DNA of 64,000 nucleotides from Phymorhynchus buccinoides (Eukaryota; Mollusca; Gastropoda; Neogastropoda; Raphitomidae), in contig CM065711.1 of assembly GCA_017654935.2 (NCBI GenBank), forward strand, positions 31,847,371 to 31,911,370, given 5' to 3'. Positions 43,587-56,159 of this stretch are shown here, piece by piece. Both the position numbers and the translations under genes were made by a program. Each line of letters starts with the position of its first letter. Within the stretch, counting starts at the first letter, position 1. The notes under the pieces are model-generated. The model was given only the letters and a program-made list of their open reading frames with translations, did no database searches and was not told where the DNA came from.

Positions 43587-44114
43587 AACCCTTTCGCCGC
43601 CAAGGTCGCATTTTTGCACCATAATGATTTATCACCCATGCCATTAAAACTACGCTTAACATGAACACACCAGAGTCGGAAAGCGTATTTACTCAAATTG
43701 AAACTCAGGGTCTATTATTCTATTATATTGTGTTCCTAAATTTCGGCAGTAAGGATTGACCCCATTCTAAACGTGTCACAGAGAAATCCCACCATATTGC
43801 AGACGAAACATTTTCTGCAGCCAAGTAAGTTTGATGGAAAATGTTGGCTCAAAGATGGATGGCGGTGAAAGGGTTAACCTTTTAACGCCAGCCATTTTTC
43901 AGCCAAAACTTTCCATTAAACTTATCTAGGTATAGAAAAGATTTCATTGGCAATATTGGGGATTCCTCTGTGACATGCACAACATAGGGCCTATCCTTAC
44001 CTCCCAACATTAAGAACATAAGGTCACTGGATACCAGACCCCCATTTGATGCCTTTCAGTGACATGGGTGTTAAATCATTGTGGTGCCAAGAGGCGACAG
44101 TGGCGATGAAAGGG
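43587..44114. mobile_element. Two adjacent piggyBac-like TTAA MITEs
   Basis: The first (43587-43873) has CCCTTTCGCCGCCA and GGCGGTGAAAGGG ends and an internal insertion of about 60 bp. The second (43886-44114) runs in the opposite body orientation. TTAA occurs at each boundary (43583, 43874, 43882, 44115). Confidence 0.82.
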
Positions 44115-44118
44115 TTAA

Positions 44119-44440
44119 TACAGAGATAGAAAGTAAGAAACTGTCAACATTTGGCCTTACAGTACAATTTTAATCAATGTTAAGTTATCGGTACATGTTA
44201 ATGCAGTGACGGAAAGTACTAAATTGGGTGGTTATGGGTTAATATGAGAAAAAACCAACGTGACAGTTGCAGGGTTAAGGTTTTGAACCAAATTAGTAGC
44301 AATTTGGTCGTGTGGGTTATGACATTTAGTCATTCAGATGCTTGCCGATCGGATGATATATAAAACAAGACAATTAGAGGCTGTTGGTTTATCCTCAGCT
44401 TCTGTGTGAGAGAACTGAAATAATGTTCATTTAAAACAGC
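44119..44440. other. Intergenic sequence, nothing recognised
   Basis: Unique-looking AT-rich sequence before the GT/GA satellite. Confidence 0.5.
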
Positions 44441-44449
44441 TACGTCTGT

Positions 44450-45296
<847 letters not shown>

Positions 45297-45429
45297 CTCA
45301 GAGATAATGAATATATGCATAGTGGCTAAGCATGCAAGCAAATAGTGAAATGCCTTATTTATTATAGTGTATGTGCTCTTGAAAGAACATTTTGTGTTAT
45401 AATAAATTCTCCAAAAGCATGCAAGGCTG

Positions 45430-45935
45430 TGAGAATGTCACACATTAACACACACACACTGACAGGCACACCCCACCAAAGCAACTGATTATTGCACACC
45501 CACACACACACACCATGACACACACACACACACACACACACACACCGTGACACACACACCCACACGCGCACACCCACACTTTTTCTGCTACTATCCTTTT
45601 CCTCTCTATCCCCCATCCCATTCCATCTTTTCTTCCTTCCCCCCCTCTCTCTCTCTGTTTCTCCTCCCCCTCCCTCTCTCCCTGACCCCCCTCTCCCTGA
45701 CCCCCCCTCCCTGACCCTGCCTCTCTCCCTGACTCCCCTCTCCCTGACCCCCCTCTCTCCCTGACCCCCTCTCTCCCTGACCCCCCCTCTCTCTCTAACC
45801 CCCCCTCTCTCCCTGACCCCCCTCTCTCTAATCCCCCCCCTCTCCCTGACCCCCCTCTCTCCCTGACCCCCCCCCCCCTCTGATCCCCCCTCTCTCCCTG
45901 ACCCCCTCTCTCTCTCTCCCTCTCTCTCCTACAGT
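45430..45935. repeat. CA runs and CTCTCCCTGACCCCC tandem repeats
   Basis: 45440-45575 is CA-rich. 45650-45930 is a tandem of about 15-18 bp units built on CTCTCTCCCTGACCCCC. Confidence 0.9.
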
Positions 45936-46448
45936 TAAATGTGAAGAGGCATAACAATAAAGAGTGACTGAAAGTCAGAAAAACTACAACTATGGTACAT
46001 CATGCAATACAAATCCCTCCACCACCACACAGGATGCAAATGCAAAATCACCTCACCTTTCAAACACTGCGGAAAACTATATCGACGCCAATTGTTCTGT
46101 AATCATGCAATGCACGATGGCCTCAGACTCTAATCCTGGTAAGTGGTAACGGAGGAAAGGGAGGAAAAGGGGGATGGGAAATGGGTGGAATTACACACAC
46201 ACACACACAAACACACACAGAGTCAGTGATGTCCCGAGGCCCCGGTCATAGGCCACTGACCTATTAGAATTGAAAATGTCCTCCTAGATATTGTGTTCTC
46301 CCCTGTCAGGACAAATGTTTGATTACATTTTTTTAACACAGGCACGCTTTGTCTTATTGATTTCTGCAAGAGCCAGGACATTGTCCTATCGATTTATCTT
46401 GTCTCTGGGTAGTTTGTCCTGTCACTTTTCGATCCTCGGTACATCAAT

Positions 46449-46490
<42 letters not shown>

Positions 46491-46533
46491 CTCTCTCTCT
46501 CTCTTCAACCACACATTATTTTATGTGAAGAGA

Positions 46534-46939
46534 TTACCGTAAAAACTGGACTATAAGACGCACCTGCATATTATAAGCCACACCCCTTAAATTGACAAAA
46601 CATTAGGTATTTCTTCACATATAAGCCACACCAGTTCATAAGCCACACAAAAAAATGTATCTGCACAAACCAGCACAAATACAGAAATTCTCCTATCAGA
46701 ACATAAGTATTTAATGTTCTCAGACACTTTGAACATGAGATTTTAATCTATTGATTACCAAAACCAGTTTTGAGTCTAAAGAAGCTCAAAATAGGCTGAA
46801 GAATGTGTCCAGAAACAGACTTAATCAAACTGATAAATGTAGAATGGAAATAAATCCACAGATAAGCCGCATCAGTCTATAAGCCGCATGGGCCAAAGTT
46901 GGGGAAAAGTAGCGGCTTATAGTCCGTATTTTACGGTAA
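46534..46939. mobile_element. MITE with TTACCGTAAAA...GGACTATAAG termini
   Basis: TTACCGTAAAAACTGGACTA and TAGTCCGTATTTTACGGTAA are inverted. Internal ATAAGCC(A/G)CA repeats occur every 20-40 bp (ATAAGCCACACC, ATAAGCCGCAT). Related to 11561-12005. Confidence 0.85.
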
Positions 46940-47159
46940 ATGCTAAAACTACATGCATGCATAAAATCACCCGCCACCTTTCTTTACTAATGTCAAATGA
47001 ATCAAAACACTCCATTAGCCCACGGCATGCAAAACGTACCTACCTTTCAATCACCGTGAAACAATATCACCCCCAACAGTTCTGCAACCATCCATAAACA
47101 CACAGAAAATATACATGCACGCAGTACCCAGTACATCTGAGCTAGTTGTCCAAAAAATC

Positions 47160-47562
47160 GGTAAAGGTCAAGATGTGCCACCCCCCTACATTTCTCGGTT
47201 AATTGTATTTTTCCGTTTTTGCCTTTCTTACCATACATAAAGCTGTATTTTAGGAACACTTTTAGCTAATAACCTTTTTGGAATACTAACCCTATCCCTA
47301 ACCCTAACCCTACCCCCCACCCTATAAGACGGAAAAACGCAATGAACCACAACTGTGACAAATCGCGGTGTACTGCAGTACATAGTGGGGGGTAGGGTTA
47401 GGTTTAGGGCTAGGGCTAGGGTTAGTATTCCAAAAAGAGAATCAGCTGAAAATGTTCCTAAAATACAGCTTTATGTATGGTAAGAAAGGCAAAAACGGGA
47501 AAAATACAATTAACCGAGAAATGCTGGGGGGGGGGGGGGGGGGGGCACATCTTTACCTTTAC
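47160..47562. mobile_element. Long-TIR foldback, MULE- or hAT-like, with telomere-like repeats in the loop
   Basis: GGTAAAGGTCAAGATGTGCC pairs with GGCACATCTTTACCTTTACC. Arms extend about 150 nt through CATACATAAAGCTGTATTTT. The flanks give AAAAAATC or CAAAAAATC on both sides, an 8-9 bp duplication. Near the loop both arms contain CCCTAA-type runs. A poly-G run (47525-47545) sits in the right arm. Confidence 0.85.
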
Positions 47563-47889
47563 CAAAAAATCAATGATCATTTCCCCCACAGAATAGTCTG
47601 TATGAAACGTGTGTTTAATTATTTATAGGAAATATATCTCTTGTAGGTGAAGATCTGACGGGGGGGAAACAAAACAAGAAGCTCAACATCTGTCAACATT
47701 TCGATTTACTAATCTTTGTCAAGACTTCCAGAATCAGTCACACTCCCATTACTAATGTTACACAAACCAAATTACACCAACAGCGAACAAACAGCAGGAA
47801 AACAAACAACCGAAATTTTTTCTTCACATCAAATTATTCTTAAAAGTAATATTATTAATTTGTTCATGTAGCACGTGGTAAAGAGACGA

Positions 47890-48011
47890 AGAGATGGAGA
47901 GGAAAGGGAAGAGAGAAGGAGAGAGAGGGGGGGGGGAGGGGCTTAAAGAATTAAAAAAAAGGAGACAGAGAGAGGTTGTAGTTGTAGGCAAGAGAGGAGA
48001 GAGAAAGGAGG

Positions 48012-48062
<51 letters not shown>

Positions 48063-48063
48063 C

Positions 48064-48130
<67 letters not shown>

Positions 48131-48420
48131 ACGAAAACGAACGGAATTTTATTTAACCAGGGAACATGAGATAAGCAAGTTACATGCTTTTTTACACCCA
48201 GCCCTGGGTGAGAGAGACACAGAGAAACAGACAGAGAGAGAGACATGCACACACAGAAAGAGAGAGAAAGAGGAAAAGAAAGCTAGAGAGAGAAGAAAGA
48301 GACAGACAAAGAAAGAGAGAGAGAGAATGTGAAAGAAACAAAAAGAAAGACAGACACAGAGACATATGGACAAACATACAGACAGACAACACACACACAC
48401 ACATACACACAAATCCAAGG
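47890..48420. repeat. (GA)n-rich repeats
   Basis: Pure GA at 48018-48058 and 48070-48128, flanked by purine-rich sequence and a short CA run (48389-48410). Long Ser-Leu or Arg-Glu frames are artefacts. Confidence 0.93.
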
Positions 48421-48852
48421 GCTATTTAGGCGGTGACAAATCCTCTATTTTGGGACGGTGGCAACTTTCTCAGCATCGGCCATAACAACAACAACTCTAT
48501 TTCGGTGGCGTCAAATAATCTTATTATTGATTGTTATTGATACGCTATGTCAAGTGTGTTAATACCACCTGCATTACTGTGTCGATCATTATGTCATCAA
48601 TCTTTCAACAGTGCGTAGTGTGTTAATACCATCTGCATTATTGCATCGATCATCATGTCATCAATCTTTCAATAGTGTGTCGTAGGGCCAACGATTGTCG
48701 CCACCAATGTCGTAATTTCCTCAAACATGTTTTTTTCTCCCAAACTAGGTCATAGCTATTATTGATTCCATTCAATGATGATTGATCTTTATTCCCTGTG
48801 GGTGTTTGTTTATGGCATCACACGAATGAGATATTCCTCTCTCTTTCAGTCT

Positions 48853-48853
<1 letters not shown>

Positions 48854-48887
<34 letters not shown>

Positions 48888-49010
48888 TCACATACATACA
48901 CAGACACATGCATACACATACACACACACTCACATACAGACACACATACATACACAGCCACACACACACATGCACACACACACAGACACACACACACACA
49001 CACACAAAGT
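48854..49010. repeat. (CA)n microsatellite with variants
   Basis: CA interspersed with CATACA and CAGACA. Upstream (48540-48680) there is a direct repeat of GTGTTAATACCA(C/T)CTGCATTA spaced about 75 bp. Confidence 0.92.
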
Positions 49011-49380
49011 AACCGGAATAAAATCTAACACTAGATCACTTGTACTATGCATGCAATGATTTCTATTTGTATCTTATAGTTATACAAATGTAATATTTGT
49101 CTCATTGATTTAAAACAAAACAAGAACAGTCCAGTTTGTTTGCACGAGGTGCAAATTGCAGCCTTTGTTATGAATTAAGAAAGAGGGAGATAGAAAGAAA
49201 GAAAGAGAAAGAGAAAGAAACACAGAGACAAAGACAGAGAGAGACAGAGAGAGAGAAAACGTAACACAGAGAAACAGCTAATGAACACTGAACACTGAAA
49301 AACTTAGGATGAAGATTTTAGGCAATGCCTACTCTTACAATCTGTCCTTGACAAACAGAAAGAGACACAGAAAAGAAGGT

Positions 49381-49600
49381 CAGGTCTCCCAGGGACCCCC
49401 ATTTGGGGGTCTATGAAGTACTAGAATTCTAAAGGACCCTCTAAAAGAATGTGCAGGGGGTCCCAGGGATGCACTAGAAAAAATATTTTTAGCATTCACT
49501 ATGCCACTCAGGGACCCTCTACCCCGCTTCCAGGACCCTCTATACTGTAAGTGAAGGAGTCCCTGGGACATCTTGTTTTGCGGGACGATTGGGAGCCCTG
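49381..49600. mobile_element. MITE with CAGGGCTCCC termini, copy 3 (220 bp)
   Basis: Ends CAGGTCTCCCAGGGACCCCC and GATTGGGAGCCCTG. An exact 6-bp target duplication GAAGGT (49375-49380, 49601-49606). The best-preserved copy of its family. Confidence 0.92.
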
Positions 49601-50164
49601 GAAGGTACTAGGCAGTCACAAACAAAAAAAAGGTAAAAAAGAGAGAAGAGAGAGAGAAGAGAGAGAGACAAAGAGAGGAAAAGACTGACAGACAAGACGT
49701 TGACTGGACGACAAATATCTCGTCTTTTTTTCTAGGAGATGCATGAATTCTCTGTGTGCTTTTGAGAAGGAGCGCTTCAGGTGGATTTATTGCCCTTTCA
49801 CATACTGGAGACGCAATAGAAGGCATTTTAATAATACTGATAATAATGAGGAGAAAAAATATACTAATTATTATCTTGAAAGAATAATATGGCGCAATAT
49901 CCCAATAAAACTCAGCTCAAAACGCCTTACAATGACAAAATACAAATAGCTTCATACATAAACATTGTGATGTTATATACCATGGCATGCAATTGACAAT
50001 CAAGAATACATCAGAACGTAATGCTCTCTTATTTGCTTCCTGTTGGCCTGGGTGGCGTCACAACAGGGGTCACACTATTGACATCTCTTACAACACTACA
50101 AGCGTTGATAGTCAGAATGTCCTGGTCACACACTTTCGGGAGAGAGACAGACTGACAGGAGAAG

Positions 50165-51080
<916 letters not shown>

Positions 51081-51289
51081 ACAGACATACACAGACAAGG
51101 AAGAGACCTGAGTGTCGGTGACAGGAAGAGACAGACAGAAAGAGTGGTTGATTGAAACAATGAAAGACTGTACAATGCAACCTTGAAGTTGAACTTGCTT
51201 CCTTGTCACTCCATTGTTATCAGCAAGGCACACATACAAATATGTCATAATGACAGTAACTTAACTACTCTCCTTCTCACTGTGTGAAT

Positions 51290-51496
51290 GGGTCTCTCTC
51301 TCTCTCTCTGTGAGTCTCTCTCTATGTGTGTGTGTGTGTGTGTGTCTGTAAGTCCCCCCCCCCCTCTCTCTCTCTCTGTGATGTAACTCTCTCTCTCTCT
51401 CTATGTCCTGTAAGTCCTCTCTCTCTCTCTCTCTCTCTCTGATGCAACTCTCTCTCTATGTGTGTGTCTGTAAGTCTCCCTCTCTCTGTGATGTAA

Positions 51497-51528
<32 letters not shown>

Positions 51529-51581
51529 CTCTCTCTATGTGTGTGTCTGTAAATCTCCCCCCCTCTCTCTCTCTGTGATGT

Positions 51582-51641
<60 letters not shown>

Positions 51642-51755
51642 GTGTGTGTGTCTGTAAGTCTCCCTCTCTCTCTCTCTGTGATGTAACTCTCTCTCTCTCT
51701 GAGTCTCTCTCTATGTGTGTGTCTGTAAATCTCCCCCTCTCTCTCTCTGTGATGT

Positions 51756-51811
<56 letters not shown>

Positions 51812-51923
51812 CTGTAAGTCTCCCTCTCTCTCTCTCTCTGTGATGTAACTCTCTCTCTCTCTCTCTGAGTCTCTCTCTATGTGTGTGTCTGTAAATCTCC
51901 CCCTCTCTCTCTCTCTGTGATGT

Positions 51924-51988
<65 letters not shown>

Positions 51989-52137
51989 TCTCTCTCTCTC
52001 TCTCTCTCTATGTGTGTGTCTGTAAGTCTCCCTCTCTCTCTCTCTGTGATGTAACTCTCTCTCTCTCTCTCTCTGAGTCTCTCTCTCTATGTGTGTGTGT
52101 CTGCAAGTCTCCCCCTCTCTCTCTCTCTGTGATGTAA

Positions 52138-52173
<36 letters not shown>

Positions 52174-52320
52174 ATGTGTGTGTGTTTCTGTAAGTCTCCC
52201 TCTCTCTCTCTATGTGTGTGTGTCTGTCTCTCTCTAAGTCTCCCCCCTCTCTCTCTCTCTGTGATGTAACTCTCTCTCTCTCTATGTGTGTGTGTGTAAG
52301 TTCCCTCTCTCTTTGTGCTG
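51290..52320. repeat. CT/GT satellite with ~110-150 bp higher-order units
   Basis: Repeated GTGATGTAACTCTCTCTCTC, GAGTCTCTCTCTATGTGTGT and TGTCTGTAAGTCTCC blocks with variable (CT)n. It lies directly after a GA satellite, with purine strand switched. Confidence 0.95.
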
Positions 52321-52335
52321 TAACCCACTCTCTCT

Positions 52336-52770
52336 GTGGTATGTGTGTGTATTCATCAAGCTGCTCCATCGCACGGTCTCTGCGACAGTATTTCAATTTA
52401 TACGCCAGCTCGCACTTTACGCTCAGTCTCTGACCCTCTATCTCTCCAGATCCCTAGGTATAAGCTTTCAACTGTTGGTCGGCGCTCTTTTGCTGTCTCA
52501 GGACCAACCTCCTGGAACGAACTTCCTCTCTCCCTCCGTCAGCGACCGACCCTCTCTGCTTTCAAATCAAACCTCAAAGCCCACCTGTTTCCCCGTCATT
52601 GAAGATCGTTCTCTCTTTCCCTCCTCTTTCTTCCTTTAGGTCTATTTCTCATAGGTGTGTGTGTCTGTTATCTTCTTGTTCGTCTTTGCATAGCGTCTCT
52701 GTTTGAATGCGTTGTGAATGCTCAACGTGTGTGTGTGCTATCGAGATCTAGCGCCGTATAAATAACACAT
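52336..52770 (+). pseudogene. Non-LTR retrotransposon: reverse transcriptase C-terminus plus 3' UTR
   Basis: The frame 52336-52602 ends [20 protein letters not shown], then [20 protein letters not shown] and FKSNLKAHLF before a stop. The 'RSFAV..P..WN.LPL.LR....FK..LK..LF' pattern is the end of CR1/L2-like reverse transcriptases. The 3' region ends at GCGCCGTATAAATAACA, a CR1-type tail. 5'-truncated. A second copy is at 61385-61815. Confidence 0.85.
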
Positions 52771-52907
52771 GGGTGCAACTACACAAAATGAAAAAAAACC
52801 CTGAAAGGCCGGGGTCTAGGGGTAATGTCCCCCATGCAGCTGAAGAAAAATTTGAGTTATGAAGGTATTTTACTTTGCCTGTTTCCCCAATTAATACAAA
52901 TGCTTGT

Positions 52908-53028
52908 TTTAAAGACCCACCACGTCATGTGTCAAAATCATGGTTTCCACGTGTTTTCCCTCTTAGTCTTAAGGAATCTTCCAAGCATAAGAGGGAATGT
53001 GACACGTGACGTGGGGGGTCTTTAAAGT
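52908..53028. mobile_element. Short MITE with TTTAAAGACCCNCCACGTCA termini
   Basis: TTTAAAGACCCACCACGTCA and TGACGTGGGGGGTCTTTAAA are inverted, followed inward by TGTGTCA and TGACACG. About 121 bp. Confidence 0.75.
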
Positions 53029-53029
53029 G

Positions 53030-53940
53030 TTAGAAAAATACTGTAGACGCACAAAGATCTTATATTTATATGAAAATTTAAAACAAAAAGAAGGAAATTT
53101 CTGTTCTGGTAAAATCCAAAAACAGGAAATCCTTGCATAGCATTAGCAGGAAAGGTTGCACCCACGATGCTGTATGTTGTTGTTGTTGTTGATGTGCCAG
53201 CGCATAGCAGTACCTACCAGTCACGTGTGTCTTACCTGTGCCATGGAATTTGGTAAAACAGCGAGGAGAAACGGTTCAGCCAGCTTCACTGTCCGCCATG
53301 GTGCTGCAACCACACCACACGTCAACACAAACTGTCATGTTTTAACACAATAATATTAATAATAATGTTGTGTTTCTAAAACTACCACCATTCAAGGCTT
53401 ATTAAAAGTTATTTAGTTATTATGTTGATCAGTTGATGCGCGTCATGAAATTTGTAAAATAGGAAAAAAAAATTAAATACTTTAAAAAAAAAATAATACG
53501 AGAAAGTTTAGCTTTCTCCGAAGCCATATTAATAATAATAATAGTGAATCATTTATATAGTGCACTCCTGCACATGGGAGCTATATGGGCTTAACAACAA
53601 CAAAAATTAAAAGCAAGAAATTCAACAAAAACAAATAATCGCTCACACACATAGTATGCAAATAGTAATACATACATCCCCACCCACCCACACACGTACA
53701 CACACATTCTCACACGCGCGCACGCACCCACACACGCATGCACACCCACACACCATTACCTGCAAGTACCATCACCACCACTCACCCTACCCAAGAACAC
53801 AATACATGATACGAACAAAAGAGATCTACACAAAGATGTCTACAAACACACCAACGTACGCCTGAACACAGAGACGTGACCTCTTCATGACATCACTAGC
53901 TGAATCAGTGGAATTAAGGTCAGTCACTGAAACAGACCTT
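53030..53940. other. Intergenic sequence with CA run
   Basis: AT-rich, with (CA)n at 53685-53755 and an (ATA/ATT)n stretch near 53350 and 53530. No gene recognised. Confidence 0.5.
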
Positions 53941-53972
53941 TAATAATACCATATTTTTCTGACTATACGGCG

Positions 53973-54190
53973 TGTCGCAGTCAAAAGTGTAGCTCGTGCA
54001 AATCTGCCGCTCGCTACTATGAGAGTGTGTATTTGCGACAACCACAAATTTCACTCTTTCTTTACTTGAACCATTTACCTAACCCTAACCCTACAAAAAA
54101 GTGAAATTTGGTTCATGCTCAATGTTGCAAATACACACTCTCATAGTAGCGAGCGGCAGATTTGCACGAGCTACACTTTTGACTGCGACA
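53973..54190. mobile_element. Foldback MITE, TGTCGCA family, copy 2 (218 bp)
   Basis: TGTCGCAGTCAAAAGTGTAG and its inverse are the ends. The 5-bp target duplication is CGGCG (53968-53972, 54191-54195). The insertion interrupts another repeat (ACTATACGG/CGCACC). The loop side has CCTAACCCTAACCCTA. Confidence 0.93.
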
Positions 54191-54316
54191 CGGCGCACCT
54201 TTGTACAAGGCGCACCCCCCAAATTTGACCCAAATTTCAGATTTCGTTACTACATTTTCTTACTATTTCATCAGTCACATTGTAAGGCGCAGGGGTCTGA
54301 GTCTTGGAAAAAAAGT

Positions 54317-54546
54317 CAGGGCTCCCAGGGACCCCCCATTTGGGGGTCTATGTACTACAATTCTAAAGGACCCTCTAAAAGAATGTGCAGGGGCTCCCAG
54401 GGATGCACTAGAAAAATTATTTTTAGCATCCGCTATGCTACTGGGACCCTCTATGTCTATCCCCCTGCCTCTAGTCTAGGACCCTCTATACTGTAAGTGA
54501 AGGAGTCCCTGGGACCCCTTGTTTTGCGGGGCGATTGGGAGCCCTG
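54317..54546. mobile_element. MITE with CAGGGCTCCC termini, copy 4
   Basis: CAGGGCTCCCAGGGACCCCC and GATTGGGAGCCCTG ends; body as 49381-49600. No target duplication visible. Confidence 0.88.
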
Positions 54547-54756
54547 TAGGCCAAGTCCACAACATGTGGAACAAATTGCCTACTGACATAAAATGTGCAC
54601 CTTCTACTAACATGTTTAAAAATCGTCTGGATGCATTTTCACTAATTTATTAGGAAAATTTATGCCACATCAACCTTGACCGAAAGGAAAAAAATTACCA
54701 GAAAATAGATAAAAGATGGGACCGTTTTAAAAAGCTTCACGGCTTGTTAGGCTACA

Positions 54757-55449
54757 TATCGTATGAAAAAAAGTAGCATCGTGTAAATATAAATTCTTCG
54801 CTCGCTACCGAGACTTAGCTTTAGCATTTGTGACATAGAGCGAAGTTTTTTAAATTTCACTTTTTTCCGTAATGTCATGAAATATGAACGATTTGAGTAT
54901 GGAAAAGTGTTTCAAATACAAAAAAGGTGAAATTTGTCGTTCATCCTTAGTTATTGTCGCAAATAGTACTATATTAGTAGTAGTAGTAGTACTAGTAGTA
55001 GTAGTAGAATAGGGACTAATCAAGCCGTTAAGCTTTTTACTATTTTAGCAGTCCCATCGATTTCCAATTTGATATTTTTTAGCGGTCAAGGTTTTACGGT
55101 TGAATTTTCCTATAATACAAAAATCAATAATCAATGCATTTACTAATTTTGGAGAATTATCAAGACGATTTTTGAATATATCAACATTAGGTGCACATTT
55201 TAAATCAAAAGTGAAATCATTCCAACAATTAGCAACTCTAGCTGTTAGTAAAACAATTTTTTATAGTGTTAGTTTTACATTGCTTAATAAAAACTTTACC
55301 GTATGAATTTCTTGTTGTACTGCATTGAGGTGATTTAAATATCATAATGTTATTCCAAGATAAATCAACAAGGCCATTGAATATTATTTAATGCTAACTC
55401 ATAGTAGCGAGCGAAGAATTTACACGATGCTACCTTTTTTCATACGACA
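54757..55449. mobile_element. Foldback MITE, TGTCGCA family, copy 3 (693 bp, enlarged)
   Basis: Ends TATCGTATGAAAAAAAGTAG and its inverse with TGTCGTATG; flanks CTACA and CTACC. It keeps the family's AAATTTCACTTTTTT and GAGCGAAGAATTTACACGAT segments. About 450 bp of extra AT-rich sequence is inserted, starting near a (TAG)n run (54975-55007). Confidence 0.8.
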
Positions 55450-55454
55450 CTACC

Positions 55455-56138
55455 TACCTACCTAGTGCTGTGTAGTAGCCTAGTCTTTAGCCTAGAGTAC
55501 TAGCCTAAGCCTAGACTAAGACTTAGCAATCCTAAAAAATCCTTCTTTGAATCTTTCCCTTCTTTACTACACTTTAGTCTAGTTCTTCAACTTCTTGCAA
55601 TCTTGCCTCTTCGGCTCTTGTGGCCACAATCAACATTTTTTTTCAGGTTATTTTCCACTCCACAATCTCTGTTTTAAACTTACAGGGATTACTGTGAAGT
55701 AGTAGCCTAATAAACAACTCACAGCAAAATCAATTCTGTGGTAAGAAATGCTCCCTGTCAATCGCTGACCGTTTTGCTTTCACACACACAAAAAACACTC
55801 CTTGAAATGGCCAAGAGAGGTAACTCTCAATTCTCATAGAAGAAAAAAAATCAAGAATAAAAAAATAAAAAAATAATTACGAAATGAAGTCAATCGCATG
55901 CATTTTGCTACAAATTTGAAGCTGTCGTTCTTCTGAAATTTTATTTAAACTTAAAAAATATTGATCACGTCAACTCCCATGGCACCGATATCACACTGCA
56001 GTCGCCATGATTGTCACAGATTGTCACATGACATAAACAAGAGTTGAGTCAAACTGGCCTGACATTGAGACATTTCGCCATCATATCTGACTAGATCTAC
56101 TGAATATTTTTTGGCAGTTTTGTTATCACCGTTAAAAA
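55455..56138. other. Region upstream of SERINC
   Basis: AT-rich, with a CTAGCC-type simple region at 55450-55530. Possible 5' UTR and promoter of the gene starting at 56139. I cannot identify a TATA box or transcription start with confidence. Confidence 0.5.
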
Positions 56139-56159
56139 ATGGGTTGTATCCTTGGCTCG
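56139..56159 (+). CDS. SERINC: SERINC coding exon 1
   Basis: Seven codons (MGCILGS) with context AAAAATGG and a consensus donor CTCG/gtaagt. A very short first coding exon fits the MGxxLG start of the family. Confidence 0.9.
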
